Assembly: GCF_000478275.1 (NCBI RefSeq)
Contig: NZ_ASJB01000099.1
Coordinates: 62,001-126,000, forward strand
Length of the DNA: 64,000 nucleotides
Source: Amycolatopsis orientalis DSM 40040 = KCTC 9412
GTDB taxonomy: Bacteria; Actinomycetota; Actinomycetes; Mycobacteriales; Pseudonocardiaceae
Direction of reading: 5' to 3'
Shown: positions 1 to 8,653 of the stretch, one piece after another
Layout of the letters: each line of letters opens with the position of its first letter
How positions within the stretch are numbered: position 1 is the stretch's first letter
The notes under the pieces: generated by a model
What the model was told of the DNA's origin: nothing
The model's input: only the letters and a program-made list of their open reading frames with translations
Database searches by the model: none
Program-made: the position numbers and the translations under genes

Positions 1-202
1 GATGCAACGCGGCCGCCGCCGCGGTGAAGCCGATCAGGTCGACGCCGATGCCCAGGAAGTAGATCCACTGGCGCCGCAGGTGCACCAGGTCCAGCGCGCT
101 GCCGCCATAGGCGCCCGCGCGACGGACACCGATCGACTCCAGCACCGAGCCGGCACCCGAGGCCAGCGCCGCCAGCAGCGCGAGGACGTATCCGACGATC
201 AT
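1..202 (-). CDS. DMT/EamA-type membrane protein, N-terminal part
   Basis: This is the 5' end of a minus-strand gene whose remainder lies before the window. From an ATG at 202 the frame reads MIVGYVLALLAALASGAG, a first hydrophobic helix, then SVLESIGVRRAGAYGG and a second hydrophobic stretch (IYFLGIGVDLIGFTAAAAA). The helix-GS-helix pattern with the VLES and RRQW motifs resembles actinobacterial drug/metabolite-transporter (EamA-like) integral membrane proteins. It is probably an inner-membrane permease of unknown substrate. Only 67 residues are visible, so family assignment is tentative; the coding assignment itself is well supported by uninterrupted frame and codon bias. Confidence 0.65.
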   Translation of the reverse strand, partial: MIVGYVLALLAALASGAGSVLESIGVRRAGAYGGSALDLVHLRRQWIYFLGIGVDLIGFTAAAAALH

Positions 203-338
203 CCCCGCAGTCTGTCAGCCGTGGTCAGCCCCACTCCCCCGCAGGTCCGCTCGCCGCGCGACAGATGGCCCCGGGGCGCCTCGTCCCGCGTCTGAAGACA
301 AGTGTCCGACTTGGGTCGTTTGTGTGGTTTCGCGAGGT

Positions 339-386
339 GGTCGTGAGTGGCAAAGAGCGTTAGAACGCTCTTTGCCACTCACGACC
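339..386. repeat. Perfect 23-bp inverted repeat (hairpin)
   Basis: Two 23-bp arms (339-361 and 364-386) are exact reverse complements around a 2-nt loop; each arm contains GTGAGTGGCAAAGAGCG. No U-tract follows, so a simple terminator is unlikely. It has the same size class as the hairpin at 40167-40219 and lies beside the same companion motifs, so it is read as one member of a dispersed intergenic repeat family. Confidence 0.9.
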
Positions 387-437
387 CCGTTCAGGAACGT
401 GCATCTCGCGAGGGAGCCTCACGTAGGTCGCCAAGTA

Positions 438-524
438 GTGAAGGCCTCCTTCGCTACCTTGAGGGTAGGCAAGGGGACCTTCACGGCATCGAGTCGATCA
501 CGCCACGTTTGCCTTACCTCTCAG
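438..524 (+). repeat. Intergenic repeat block with TTTGCCTTACCTCTC motif
   Basis: The block starts with GTGAAGGCCTCCTTC (438-452) and ends with CGCCACGTTTGCCTTACC (501 onward, continuing TCTC). Both pieces recur at 40250-40264 and 40553-40575, and the second also at 27653-27667 and, reversed, at 40124-40140. No coding potential is evident. The rest of 203-673 shows nothing further that can be named. Confidence 0.6.
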
Positions 525-673
525 TATCTTCCGGCCCTGTCTGCCGGAAGACCTCAGTAACGTGCCGCTTTGACGTGCCACGCGAGGTGTTCTTCGGCTT
601 CACTCGAACGATCATCGGGAGATGGTTCGTCCAGCGGACTGCTCCCCGGTGCCGGGGTCGGTCCCGAGCGTCC

Positions 674-1020
674 TCATGCGATCGCCGACGTGAGGGCGAA
701 TCGCGGCGCGAACGCGGACATCCGGTCGCGTTGCCGATCGGGTTCGGTGGCGGTGGCGCTCAGCCCCATCGGGTGTACTCCAGCGCGTCCGCGCTCCGGC
801 CGGCGTCGGTCGCGGTCGGGCGGGCTAGTTCGATCTGGAGGCGGCGTTCGTCCGGGGTGAGCGCACCCCCGGGGAAGTAGCCGTCGCCGCGTTGCCCGGA
901 ACGGCGGGCGACGGCCCGGCTCGAACCGCCGATGTGGACCGGCAGATGTGTCGCGCCATGGGGTTTCTTGTCGGGGTCGACGCCGAAGTAGGGCGTGCTG
1001 TAGCTGATCGCGAACCTCAT
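674..1020 (-). pseudogene. LLM-class F420/flavin-dependent oxidoreductase remnant
   Basis: From an ATG at 1020 the minus strand reads MRFAISYSTPYFGVDPDK, the typical first strand of luciferase-like F420-dependent oxidoreductases. It then jumps directly to LPVHIGGSSRAVARRSGQRG, the conserved C-terminal part of the same family, so about 150 central residues are missing. That frame stops at 760 after EYTRWG. The family's last residues (SATATEPDRQRDRMSAF) continue in a different frame to a stop at 674, which indicates a frameshift as well as an internal deletion. The remnant lies just downstream of the P-type ATPase gene. The family usually reduces quinone-like or xenobiotic substrates; this copy cannot be functional. 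Confidence 0.7.
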
Positions 1021-1037
1021 CGTGCTCAGGGGTGTGA

Positions 1038-3596
1038 TCAGGGCTGGGTGCCTCGGCCGGGATGTTGCGGCCGGCTCCGGCGCCGCTGCCGTGCCTTGTC
1101 GAGTTCGACCAGGCCATAGGTGAGTGCGGCCAGCGCGGGAATCGGAATCCAGGTGTGCCATGGCATCGGCGCGGTATGGAACAGAGTGTTCATGAACGGC
1201 ACGTAGGTCAGTACGAGCTGCAACCCGGCGGTCAGCGCGATACCTGCGGGGAGCCAGCGGTTGCGCAGAAATCCGACACGCGGCCGGAGATTTTCCAGCG
1301 ACCGGCAGTTGATCAGGTAGGCGATCTCGCCGCCGACGAACACGTTCATCGCGACCGTTCTCGCCAGGTCCAGCGACGCACCGGCGGCGACCTGCCACTG
1401 GAACGCGCCGAACGAACACGCGAGCAGGATCGCCGAGACGAACACCGTGCGACCGGCCAGAGCGCTGGTCAGCAGCGGCAGCGAAGGCGGCAGAGGCGGG
1501 CGCCTCATCACCCCCGGCTCACGCGGCTCGAATGCCAGGGTGAGGCCCAGCGCGACCGCGGTGGTCATGTTGATCCACAGGATCTGCACCGGCAGGATCG
1601 GCAGCGCGGTGCCGAGCAGGATCGCGGTGAGGATCACCAGCCCTTCGGCCATGTTCGTGGGCAACGTCCAGATGATGAACTTGCGCAGGTTGTCGAAGAC
1701 GGCCCTGCCTTCCTCCACCGCGGCCCGGATGGAGGCGAAGTTGTCATCGGCGAGCACCATGTCGGCCGCTTGCTTCGCGACCTCGGTGCCGCCGCGTCCC
1801 ATGGCCACACCTATGTCCGCGCGGCGGAGCGCCGGAGCGTCGTTCACGCCGTCGCCGGTCATGGCCACGACCTCGCCGCGCTGCTGGATCTCCTTGACCA
1901 GACGGAGTTTCTCCTCTGGCGACACCCTCGCGTGGACCGAAGCGATGCCGAACTCCCCCGCGATCGCCTGTGCGGTCGCCGGATGGTCACCGGTGATCAT
2001 GGTGACCTCGATGCCCGCCTCCTGGCAGGCACGAACCGCTTCGATCGCCTCCGGACGAGGCGGATCGCGCATACCGACCAGGCCGAGTACGACGACGTTG
2101 CCACGCAAGCCCTCTTCGGACAGTTCGACATCGACCGCGCGCCCGATCGCCAGTACCCGGAGCCCTTCGGCCGCCATGGCTTCGGCCTCGGCACAGTGAC
2201 CGGCACCGGCCAACCCGAGCAATCGCTCGACGGCCCCCTTCACATAGACGACCCCGTTGGCATGCTTCGTCGCCATGAACCGGCGTTCGGAGCTGAAGGG
2301 CAGGACTTCGACGCGTTCCGGCACGTCTCCCGCGTCCAGTCCGGCCTTGCGGGCAGCGACCACCAATGCCGCCTCGGTCGGATCCCCGATCGGCCGCCAT
2401 CGACCGTCCTCTTCCGCGATCCGGGCGTCGTTGCACGCCAAAGCGGCGAGCAGGCATTCTCGCGCCGCCGCATCCGGCGCGGGCACGACCGCGCCATCCG
2501 GCGCGTAGCCGATGCCGGAGACCGCGTATCCGCGCCCCTCCACCACAAGCTCGCGGACGGTCATCGCGTTGGCGGTCAGCGTCCCGGTTTTGTCGGTGCA
2601 GATCACCGTCGTGCTGCCCAGGGTTTCCACGGCGGGGAGCCGCCGGATGATCGCGTGCCTGCGCGCCATCCGCGCCACCCCGATCGCGAGCGTCACGGTG
2701 ACCGCGGCCGGAAGACCCTCGGGAATGGCCCCGACCGCGAGGGCCACGGCGGCGGTCACCATCTGCGCGGGCGGCTGGCCGCGCAGCAACCCGACCGCGA
2801 TGCCGAACAGCGCGAGACCGAGGATCACGATCGTCAGCAAGCGGCTGAACCTGGCGAGCTTGCGGGTCAACGGCGTCTGGACCGAAACCGTCGTCCCGAC
2901 CAGGCGATGCACCTGGCCGATCTCGGTGCCCGCACCGGTCGCGACCACGACCCCGCGCCCTGTCCCCGAGGTCACCAAGGTGCCCGAGTACGCCATGTTG
3001 GTGCGATCGGCCAGCGCGGTATCCGGTGGCAACACGAGCGAATTCTTCGCCGACGGTACGGACTCGCCGGTCAGTACCGACTCGTCGATCCGCAGTTCGC
3101 CGGTGGCCACCAGACGGAGATCCGCACCGACCTGATCGCCCGGCTCGATCAGGACGACGTCGCCCGGTACCAGCTCCATCGAGGGCACCCGTTCGGTGAC
3201 ACCGTCCCGGACTACGGTGGTCTCGGTCCGCACCATCGCCACCAGCGCGTCCAGCGCCCGTTCCGCGCGCGCTTCCTGGAGGAACCCGATGATCGCGTTT
3301 ACCATGACCACACCGAAAACCACGGTGGCGTCGACGGCTTCGCCGAGTACCGCGGTGACGGATGCCGCCGCGAGGAGAACGTAGATCAGCGGATGGTGCA
3401 GCTGTCCGAGCAGTCGCACCGCCCAGTTCCGGCCCCGTCGGTGTGGCAGTTCGTTGAGTCCGACGTCCGCCTGCCGCTGTCGCCATACCTCACGCGAAAG
3501 CCCGGCAACGGCGTCGGTTTCGGCCAACAGCAGCACTTCGGGAACGGGAAGCCCGTAGTGCGCGACATTCTCACGATCGACAGTGGTCAACTCCAT
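1038..3596 (-). CDS. Type II cation-transporting P-type ATPase, CtpF-like
   Basis: An 852-residue P-type ATPase of the Ca2+/Mg2+-like type II group, which pumps a cation across the plasma membrane at the cost of ATP. Visible elements in order are the cation-ATPase N-terminal domain (1-70), paired membrane helices (70-105), actuator motif TGES (about 176-179), the membrane motif PEGLP (about 292-296), the phosphorylation site DKTGTLT (about 335-341), MITGDHPATA, the hinge GDGVNDAP, and four to six C-terminal helices. The start may be ATG 3596 or the adjoining GTG 3599. It overlaps the stop of a small upstream gene (TGATG), so translation is probably coupled. Its closest known analogue by family is mycobacterial CtpF, a DosR-regulon member; a DosR-like box lies upstream of the small gene. 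The ion is not determined by the sequence. Confidence 0.93.
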   Translation of the reverse strand: MELTTVDRENVAHYGLPVPEVLLLAETDAVAGLSREVWRQRQADVGLNELPHRRGRNWAVRLLGQLHHPLIYVLLAAASVTAVLGEAVDATVVFGVVMVNAIIGFLQEARAERALDALVAMVRTETTVVRDGVTERVPSMELVPGDVVLIEPGDQVGADLRLVATGELRIDESVLTGESVPSAKNSLVLPPDTALADRTNMAYSGTLVTSGTGRGVVVATGAGTEIGQVHRLVGTTVSVQTPLTRKLARFSRLLTIVILGLALFGIAVGLLRGQPPAQMVTAAVALAVGAIPEGLPAAVTVTLAIGVARMARRHAIIRRLPAVETLGSTTVICTDKTGTLTANAMTVRELVVEGRGYAVSGIGYAPDGAVVPAPDAAARECLLAALACNDARIAEEDGRWRPIGDPTEAALVVAARKAGLDAGDVPERVEVLPFSSERRFMATKHANGVVYVKGAVERLLGLAGAGHCAEAEAMAAEGLRVLAIGRAVDVELSEEGLRGNVVVLGLVGMRDPPRPEAIEAVRACQEAGIEVTMITGDHPATAQAIAGEFGIASVHARVSPEEKLRLVKEIQQRGEVVAMTGDGVNDAPALRRADIGVAMGRGGTEVAKQAADMVLADDNFASIRAAVEEGRAVFDNLRKFIIWTLPTNMAEGLVILTAILLGTALPILPVQILWINMTTAVALGLTLAFEPREPGVMRRPPLPPSLPLLTSALAGRTVFVSAILLACSFGAFQWQVAAGASLDLARTVAMNVFVGGEIAYLINCRSLENLRPRVGFLRNRWLPAGIALTAGLQLVLTYVPFMNTLFHTAPMPWHTWIPIPALAALTYGLVELDKARQRRRSRPQHPGRGTQP

Positions 3597-3841
3597 CACC
3601 CGGCTCGTCCGGTCTCACGCACCGATTCACCGGGAGAGGGCAGTGCGTCTTCGCCCGTGAACAGACCGGCGATGTCCCTCATGCCCGCTGAACGGGCTGC
3701 CGTCCACACAGACGACGACTTGGCGGCCGGCTCGGTGAACAACCTGGTGATCTCACCGGTCGGCGGAACCGCGACCAGCAGCCGTGCCCGCGCCGCGGCC
3801 GCGGTCATCGCGGCGATCAGAGGGCTCCCGGATGTGGCCAT
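3596..3841 (-). CDS. Small protein translationally coupled to the P-type ATPase
   Basis: An 81-residue reading frame from ATG 3841, with a strong Shine-Dalgarno (CTGGAGGAGC) about 7 nt upstream. Its TGA overlaps the ATPase start, so the two form an operon. The protein begins MATSGSPLIAAMTAAAARARL, an alanine-rich helix, then VAVPPTGEITRLFTEP and an acidic, proline-containing tail. No signal peptide, cysteine pair or known domain is recognised. The position suggests an accessory or regulatory peptide for the ATPase, but that is inference. The good ribosome site and coupling support it being real; it could also be a translated leader. Confidence 0.6.
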   Translation of the reverse strand: MATSGSPLIAAMTAAAARARLLVAVPPTGEITRLFTEPAAKSSSVWTAARSAGMRDIAGLFTGEDALPSPGESVRETGRAG

Positions 3842-3939
3842 GAATTCGCTCCTCCAGTTCCCCAGGCATTCGGAAATCGCCCCTGCCGACGATATGCGGC
3901 GGCCGAAACCGAGGCTGCGGCCGGAGGTCACGGTGCGAC

Positions 3940-3953
3940 GGGGCCTTCGGCAC
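3940..3953. promoter_or_regulatory. DosR-like box upstream of the ATPase operon
   Basis: GGGGCCTTCGGCAC differs from GGGACCTTCGGCCC at two positions and lies about 100 bp upstream of the minus-strand operon start at 3841. It also falls inside the decayed plus-strand region before the hypF remnant. Confidence 0.45.
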
Positions 3954-4017
3954 TGGAGCGACGGACCGGACAGCGAAACGATCGAACGGCCGGGAGGCGA
4001 CCAGTTCCCCGACGCAG

Positions 4018-4401
4018 GTATCCGCTGGACCACGGCAGGGGCCCGCGTCGTTTCACCGGATCTGGCCACCTGCGCCGCCTGCCTGGAGGAACTGTTCGAC
4101 CCGGCCGACCGGCGCTACCGGTATCCCTTCGTCATCTGCTCCGGACGCGGCCCGCGGGCGACAATCGTCGACGAGCTTCCGTATGACGCCGAACCCATCG
4201 CCTGTCCGGCCCGCGGACCGGAGCTGTCCTGCGCGGCCATCACCGGGACGGCGGCGGTCGAGACGATCGGCAACGGCGGCGCCGTGACGATCAAGGGAAT
4301 CGGCGGGTATCAGCTGGTGTGCGACGCCGGAGACGACCAGGCGGCCGGCCGGTTGCGAACGGCGAAACACCGGCCGGGGAAGCCGTTCGCGATAGGTGTC
4401 C
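4018..4401 (+). pseudogene. hypF (hydrogenase maturation carbamoyltransferase) remnant
   Basis: The plus strand encodes recognisable HypF pieces: VSPDLATCAACLEELFDPAD, RRYRYPF, then a zinc-finger-like stretch in which the second Cys pair is lost (CSGRGPRATI instead of CTNCGPR), followed by ACPARGPEL and IKGIGGYQLVCDA, and RLRTAKHRPGKPFAIGV. HypF (about 750 residues) makes the thiocarbamate used to build the CN ligands of [NiFe]-hydrogenases. Here only part of the zinc-finger and YrdC regions is left; most of one finger is deleted, and the acylphosphatase and Kae1-like domains are absent. No other hyp or hydrogenase gene is in the window. The frame happens to stay open into the copper ATPase but the sequence between (4402-4592) is not protein-like. 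Confidence 0.75.
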
Positions 4402-4512
4402 GCCGCCGTGACACCGCACCTGCCCGAGATCAGTACCCGGTTCAGCGCTCCGGCCACCACCACGGTCACCTCACCCGCCCGCCGCGGCCAGGGACTTCCG
4501 CCTCGTCCGCGA

Positions 4513-4526
4513 GGTCGCAAGGTCCC
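4513..4526. promoter_or_regulatory. Weak DosR-like box upstream of the copper ATPase
   Basis: On the minus strand this reads GGGACCTTGCGACC, keeping the left half of the 14-mer but not the right. It lies 67 bp before the ATG at 4593. It is weaker than the other boxes. Confidence 0.3.
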
Positions 4527-4592
4527 TACCTCCGCGGAGTACCCGCGCGGAGAGTCGGCCGGGACGACAGCCGACTTCACAAGGAGTCCCTC

Positions 4593-7088
4593 ATGACCGT
4601 CTCCGACATCGCGGTCGTCGTTGCGGCCGTGGCTGCCATCGCCTCGCTGGGCTGGTTCTTCTTCGGACCGCGGCGGGCGCGGACCGCGCGCCTGGCAGGC
4701 GGAGTGCAGCGGGTCCGGATCACCGTGCGCGGTGGCTACCGCCCGGACGTGATCCAAGTCCGCCAGGGTGTGCCGGTGGAGCTGGTGTTCGACCGGCGGG
4801 AAAGCGGCGACTGCACCTCGCGGATCGTGTTCCCCGACCTCCACATCGGCGCGGCGCTGCCCGCGTTCCAGAGCACGACCGTCCGCCTCACCCCGGCACG
4901 GTCCGGCTCATTCGGCTTCGCCTGCGGTATGAACATGATCCACGGCACGCTCATCGTCGAACCGGGCACCGAGCCCGCTCAGCCGGACGGGGATCTCCAG
5001 GAATCACCCGCACGGACGGCAGCAGCAGCAGGCGCACCGTCAGCCGTCGACGCCGAGGCCGCCCAAGCCGAGGAACGGCGCGCCGAGGTCACCGGCTTGA
5101 CCCGCCGGGTCCTTGTCGGTGCGGTGCTCACCCTGCCGGTGTTGTTCGCGGTGATGGCCCAGTCGCTGTTCGGCGCGGACCGGGTGCCTGCCGTGCTCCT
5201 GGACCACTGGGTCCAGCTCGCGTTGATCACGCCGGTGATGTTCTATACCGGGTGGCCGATCCACCGCACCGGATGGCTGACCCTGGTCCACCGCGGCGCG
5301 GACATGAACAGCCTCATCACTCTCGGCACCGTCGCGGCCTACGGGTACAGCCTGCTGGTCACGCTCGCCCCCGGCCTGCTGCCCAGCGACCTGCGCGAGG
5401 TGTATTTCGAAGCCGTCGGCGTGATCCTCACCCTGATCATGCTCGGCCGGCTGTTCGAAGCACGCGCCAAAGCAGGCACCGGCGAAGCCATCCGCGCCCT
5501 GCTCGGCCTGCAAGCCCGCACCGCCCGCGTCCTGCGCGACGGGACCGAAGCCGAAATCCCGATCGACGAGGTCGAAGTCGGCGATGAACTCCTGATCCGT
5601 CCGGGAGAGAAGATCCCGGTCGACTCATCTGTCCTGTCAGGACAGTCCGCTGTGGACGAGTCGATGGTGACCGGGGAGCCCATGCCGGTCACCAAACGCG
5701 CCGGCGACACGGTCATCGGCGCCACGCTCAACACCACCGGTTCCCTGCGCGTGCGCGCGGCCAAAGTCGGCTCCGACACCATGCTGGCCCGGATCATCGA
5801 GATGGTGCAGCAGGCACAGGCGTCCAAAGCGCCGATCCAGCGCCTGGCCGACGCGACCTCCGCCTACTTCGTCCCGACCGTGATCGCGATCGCCATCGCC
5901 GCCTTCGCCGTCTGGTTCGTCATCGGCCCACCGCCCGCGCTGACGCTCGCCCTGGTGTCCGCGGTCGCCGTGCTGATCATCGCCTGTCCGTGCGCGCTCG
6001 GCTTGGCGACCCCGCTGTCGATCATGGTCGGAACCGGGAAGGGTGCCCGCGCGGGCATCCTGATCCGGTCCGCCGAGGCGCTCGAGACCGCACACAAGCT
6101 CGACACGATCGTGCTGGACAAGACTGGCACCATCACCGCCGGCAAGCCCGCCCTCACCGATGTCGAGGTCACCGGCACGCTGTCCGGATCCGCATTGCTC
6201 GCGTCGGTGGCCGCCACCGAAGCCGACAGCGAACACCCGCTGGCCACGGCCATCGTCGCCGGAGCCCGCGACCGCGGTCTCACCGTGCCGTCAGCCACCG
6301 GGTTCGACTCGGTCACCGGCAAAGGCGTGCGAGCCGTCGTTGCCGGGCACGACGTGCTCGTCGGCACCGCGCGCCTGCTGACCGACGCCGGGATCGACAC
6401 CAGCCGGCTCGATCCGATCAGCGTGCGGCTGGCCGCTGAGGGCAAGACCCCGATCCTGGCCGCGGTCGATGGCCGGTCCGCCGGGGTGCTGGCGGTGGCC
6501 GACACCGTCAAGGACGACTCCGCCGCCGCGATCACCGCACTGCACCGGCTCGGCGTCGAGGTCGTCATGATCACCGGGGACAACGCCCGTACAGCCGCCG
6601 CGATCGCCAGCCAGGTCGGCATCACCCGCGTGCTCGCCGAAGTCCTGCCCGAGCACAAGGCCGACGAAATCCGCCGCCTGCAAGCGGAAGGGCGCCGGGT
6701 AGGCATGGTCGGCGACGGCATCAACGACGCCCCGGCACTGGCCAAGGCAGACGTCGGACTGGCCATCGGCACCGGAACCGACATCGCCATCGAAGCCGCC
6801 GACATCACCCTCATCTCCGGGTCACTCGCCGGAGTGGTCACCGCGATCCGCCTGTCCCGCGCCACCATGCGCAACATCCGGCAGAACCTGTTCTTCGCAC
6901 TGGTCTACAACGCCATCGGTGTGCCCGTCGCGGCGGGAGTGCTCTACCCGCTGCTCGGGTTGCGGCTGTCGCCGATGATCGCCGCCGCGGCGATGGCCCT
7001 GTCCTCCCTGTCGGTCGTCGGCAACGCCAACCGGCTGCGCCGACATCACGCGGTACCGCCGCCCGAGGCGGTGCCTACCTCACGATGA
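4593..7088 (+). CDS. Cupredoxin-fused Cu-type P1B ATPase
   Basis: An 831-residue copper-type ATPase starting at ATG 4593 behind AAGGAGTCCC. It has an N-terminal membrane helix (1-24), then a cupredoxin-like domain (about 38-125) with likely copper ligands Cys74, Cys111, Met113, Met115 and His117 in CGMNMIHG. An Ala-rich linker leads to the P1B core: actuator TGE (360-362), CPC metal motif (465-467) in the sixth helix, DKTGT (509-513), and GDGINDAP near the end. The usual N-terminal heavy-metal-associated (CxxC) domain is absent and the cupredoxin domain takes its place. It likely exports Cu(I) from the cytosol; the cupredoxin domain may receive or deliver copper on the outer face. It overlaps the multicopper oxidase gene by 4 bp (ATGA), so the two form a copper-handling operon. 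Confidence 0.93.
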   Translation: MTVSDIAVVVAAVAAIASLGWFFFGPRRARTARLAGGVQRVRITVRGGYRPDVIQVRQGVPVELVFDRRESGDCTSRIVFPDLHIGAALPAFQSTTVRLTPARSGSFGFACGMNMIHGTLIVEPGTEPAQPDGDLQESPARTAAAAGAPSAVDAEAAQAEERRAEVTGLTRRVLVGAVLTLPVLFAVMAQSLFGADRVPAVLLDHWVQLALITPVMFYTGWPIHRTGWLTLVHRGADMNSLITLGTVAAYGYSLLVTLAPGLLPSDLREVYFEAVGVILTLIMLGRLFEARAKAGTGEAIRALLGLQARTARVLRDGTEAEIPIDEVEVGDELLIRPGEKIPVDSSVLSGQSAVDESMVTGEPMPVTKRAGDTVIGATLNTTGSLRVRAAKVGSDTMLARIIEMVQQAQASKAPIQRLADATSAYFVPTVIAIAIAAFAVWFVIGPPPALTLALVSAVAVLIIACPCALGLATPLSIMVGTGKGARAGILIRSAEALETAHKLDTIVLDKTGTITAGKPALTDVEVTGTLSGSALLASVAATEADSEHPLATAIVAGARDRGLTVPSATGFDSVTGKGVRAVVAGHDVLVGTARLLTDAGIDTSRLDPISVRLAAEGKTPILAAVDGRSAGVLAVADTVKDDSAAAITALHRLGVEVVMITGDNARTAAAIASQVGITRVLAEVLPEHKADEIRRLQAEGRRVGMVGDGINDAPALAKADVGLAIGTGTDIAIEAADITLISGSLAGVVTAIRLSRATMRNIRQNLFFALVYNAIGVPVAAGVLYPLLGLRLSPMIAAAAMALSSLSVVGNANRLRRHHAVPPPEAVPTSR

Positions 7089-8536
7089 GCACCATCGACC
7101 GCCGCACCTTCGTCCGTGCCGGGCTGGCGCTGGCCGGAACCGGGCTGCTCACCGCGTGCACGCCTGGGGAAATCAGAGCGCCCTTGATCCTGCCCACCAG
7201 CCCCCGGATCGGAGAGGTGGAAGCGCGGCGCCGGACCACCGGCCGGACCCACGATTTCCGGTTCACCGCTCAGGCGGCCCAGGTCGACCTCGGCGGTCCG
7301 CAGGTGACCACCTGGACCTACGACGGTTCCGTGCCCGGCAAGGAGATCCGCGTCCGCGCCGGCGACGTCATCCAGGCCGAGCTGGCCAACCGGCTGCCCG
7401 CCGACACCACCATCCATTGGCATGGCCTGGCGCTGCGCAACGACATGGACGGCGCACCTCCACTCACCCAGGACCCCGTCGCACCCGGTGACTCGTTCTC
7501 CTACCGGTTCATCGCCGACACCCCCGGTACCCACTGGTTGCATCCCCATTCCGGCACCCAGCTCGACCGCGGCCTCTACGCACCCGTCATCGTCGAAGAC
7601 CCAGCCGACCCCGGCGGCTACGACCACGACTGGACCGTCGTTCTCGACGACTGGATCGACGGCACCGGCACCACTCCCGACGAGGTCCTCACCCGGCTGC
7701 GCCAAGGCGCGGGCGGCATGGGATCGAGGCACGGAATGGGTGGCGGCACAACACTGGGCGGCGACGTCCGCTACCCGTACTACTTGATCAACGGCCGAGT
7801 CCCGGCCGCCCCGGTCACGTTCACCGCGCGGCCCCGGCAGCGCGCACGTATCCGATTCATCAACGCGGCCTCCGACACGGCCTTTCGTATCGCCCTCGGC
7901 TCGCACCGCATGCGGGTCACCCACACCGACGGCTTCGCGGTCCGGCCCGTCGACACCGACACCCTGGTCATCGGCATGGGCGAACGCTACGACGTCACCG
8001 TCACCCTCGGCGACGGGATCTTCCCGCTCATCGCGCTCGCCGAGGGCAAGGGCGCCACCGCACTGGCCCTGGTGCGCACCGCCGTCGGAACTCCGCCACC
8101 GGCCTCGATCCTCCCGGCGGAACTGGATGGCGAGCTCCTTCCCTACGACAGGCTCACGCCGGTCGAACACGTGCGGCTGCCCGCCAAGGCACCCGACGTG
8201 GAACACCGGCTCGACCTGACCGGCGGCATGATGAGCTACGACTGGGGAATCAACGGCCTGCCGTTCGACCACGCACAGCGCCTGCTGATCCGCGAGGACC
8301 AACGCGTCCGGCTCACCATTCGCAATCGGACGATGATGTGGCACCCCCTGCACATCCACGGCCACACCTTCCAACTGGGCGACACCGGCCCCCGCAAGGA
8401 CACCGTCATCGTGCTCCCCGGCCGAATCGCCACCTGCGATCTCGCCGCGGACAACCCCGGCCAATGGATGATCCACTGCCACAACACCTACCACCACGAA
8501 ACCGGTATGGCGACCATCCTCGGCTACGAGGCTTGA
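7085..8536 (+). CDS. Multicopper oxidase, Tat-exported lipoprotein-type
   Basis: A 483-residue multicopper oxidase of the CueO/SufI-like group. The N-terminus has a twin-arginine signal (RRTFVRAGLALAGTGLL) followed by LTAC, a lipobox-like Cys, so export in folded form and lipid anchoring are likely. All copper motifs are present: HWHG (about residues 114-117), HPHSG, MWHPLHIHGHTF and the type 1 site HCHNTYHHETGM. A Met-rich loop (GMGSRHGMGG) lies mid-protein, as in cuprous oxidases. It probably oxidises Cu(I) to Cu(II) or phenolic substrates outside the membrane. Its ATG overlaps the stop of the cupredoxin-ATPase, so export and oxidation of copper are coupled in one transcript. Confidence 0.95.
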   Translation: MSTIDRRTFVRAGLALAGTGLLTACTPGEIRAPLILPTSPRIGEVEARRRTTGRTHDFRFTAQAAQVDLGGPQVTTWTYDGSVPGKEIRVRAGDVIQAELANRLPADTTIHWHGLALRNDMDGAPPLTQDPVAPGDSFSYRFIADTPGTHWLHPHSGTQLDRGLYAPVIVEDPADPGGYDHDWTVVLDDWIDGTGTTPDEVLTRLRQGAGGMGSRHGMGGGTTLGGDVRYPYYLINGRVPAAPVTFTARPRQRARIRFINAASDTAFRIALGSHRMRVTHTDGFAVRPVDTDTLVIGMGERYDVTVTLGDGIFPLIALAEGKGATALALVRTAVGTPPPASILPAELDGELLPYDRLTPVEHVRLPAKAPDVEHRLDLTGGMMSYDWGINGLPFDHAQRLLIREDQRVRLTIRNRTMMWHPLHIHGHTFQLGDTGPRKDTVIVLPGRIATCDLAADNPGQWMIHCHNTYHHETGMATILGYEA

Positions 8537-8653
8537 CCTCGCCTTCAGAGTCGTTGGTCTGGTGAAAAGAGTGCCTTCCGCCCTTCCTTCTCCCCCCGCG
8601 GCTGAGAGAACATCGTTCTGTCAAGGAGGCTCAACTGCCGACAGGGGCGAGCA

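Noticed and set aside
1062..7088. A 2008-codon plus-strand open frame
   Set aside because: Its first half is antisense to the CtpF-like ATPase and then crosses the hypF remnant; only 4593-7088 has a ribosome site and family features. The rest is an open frame caused by high GC.
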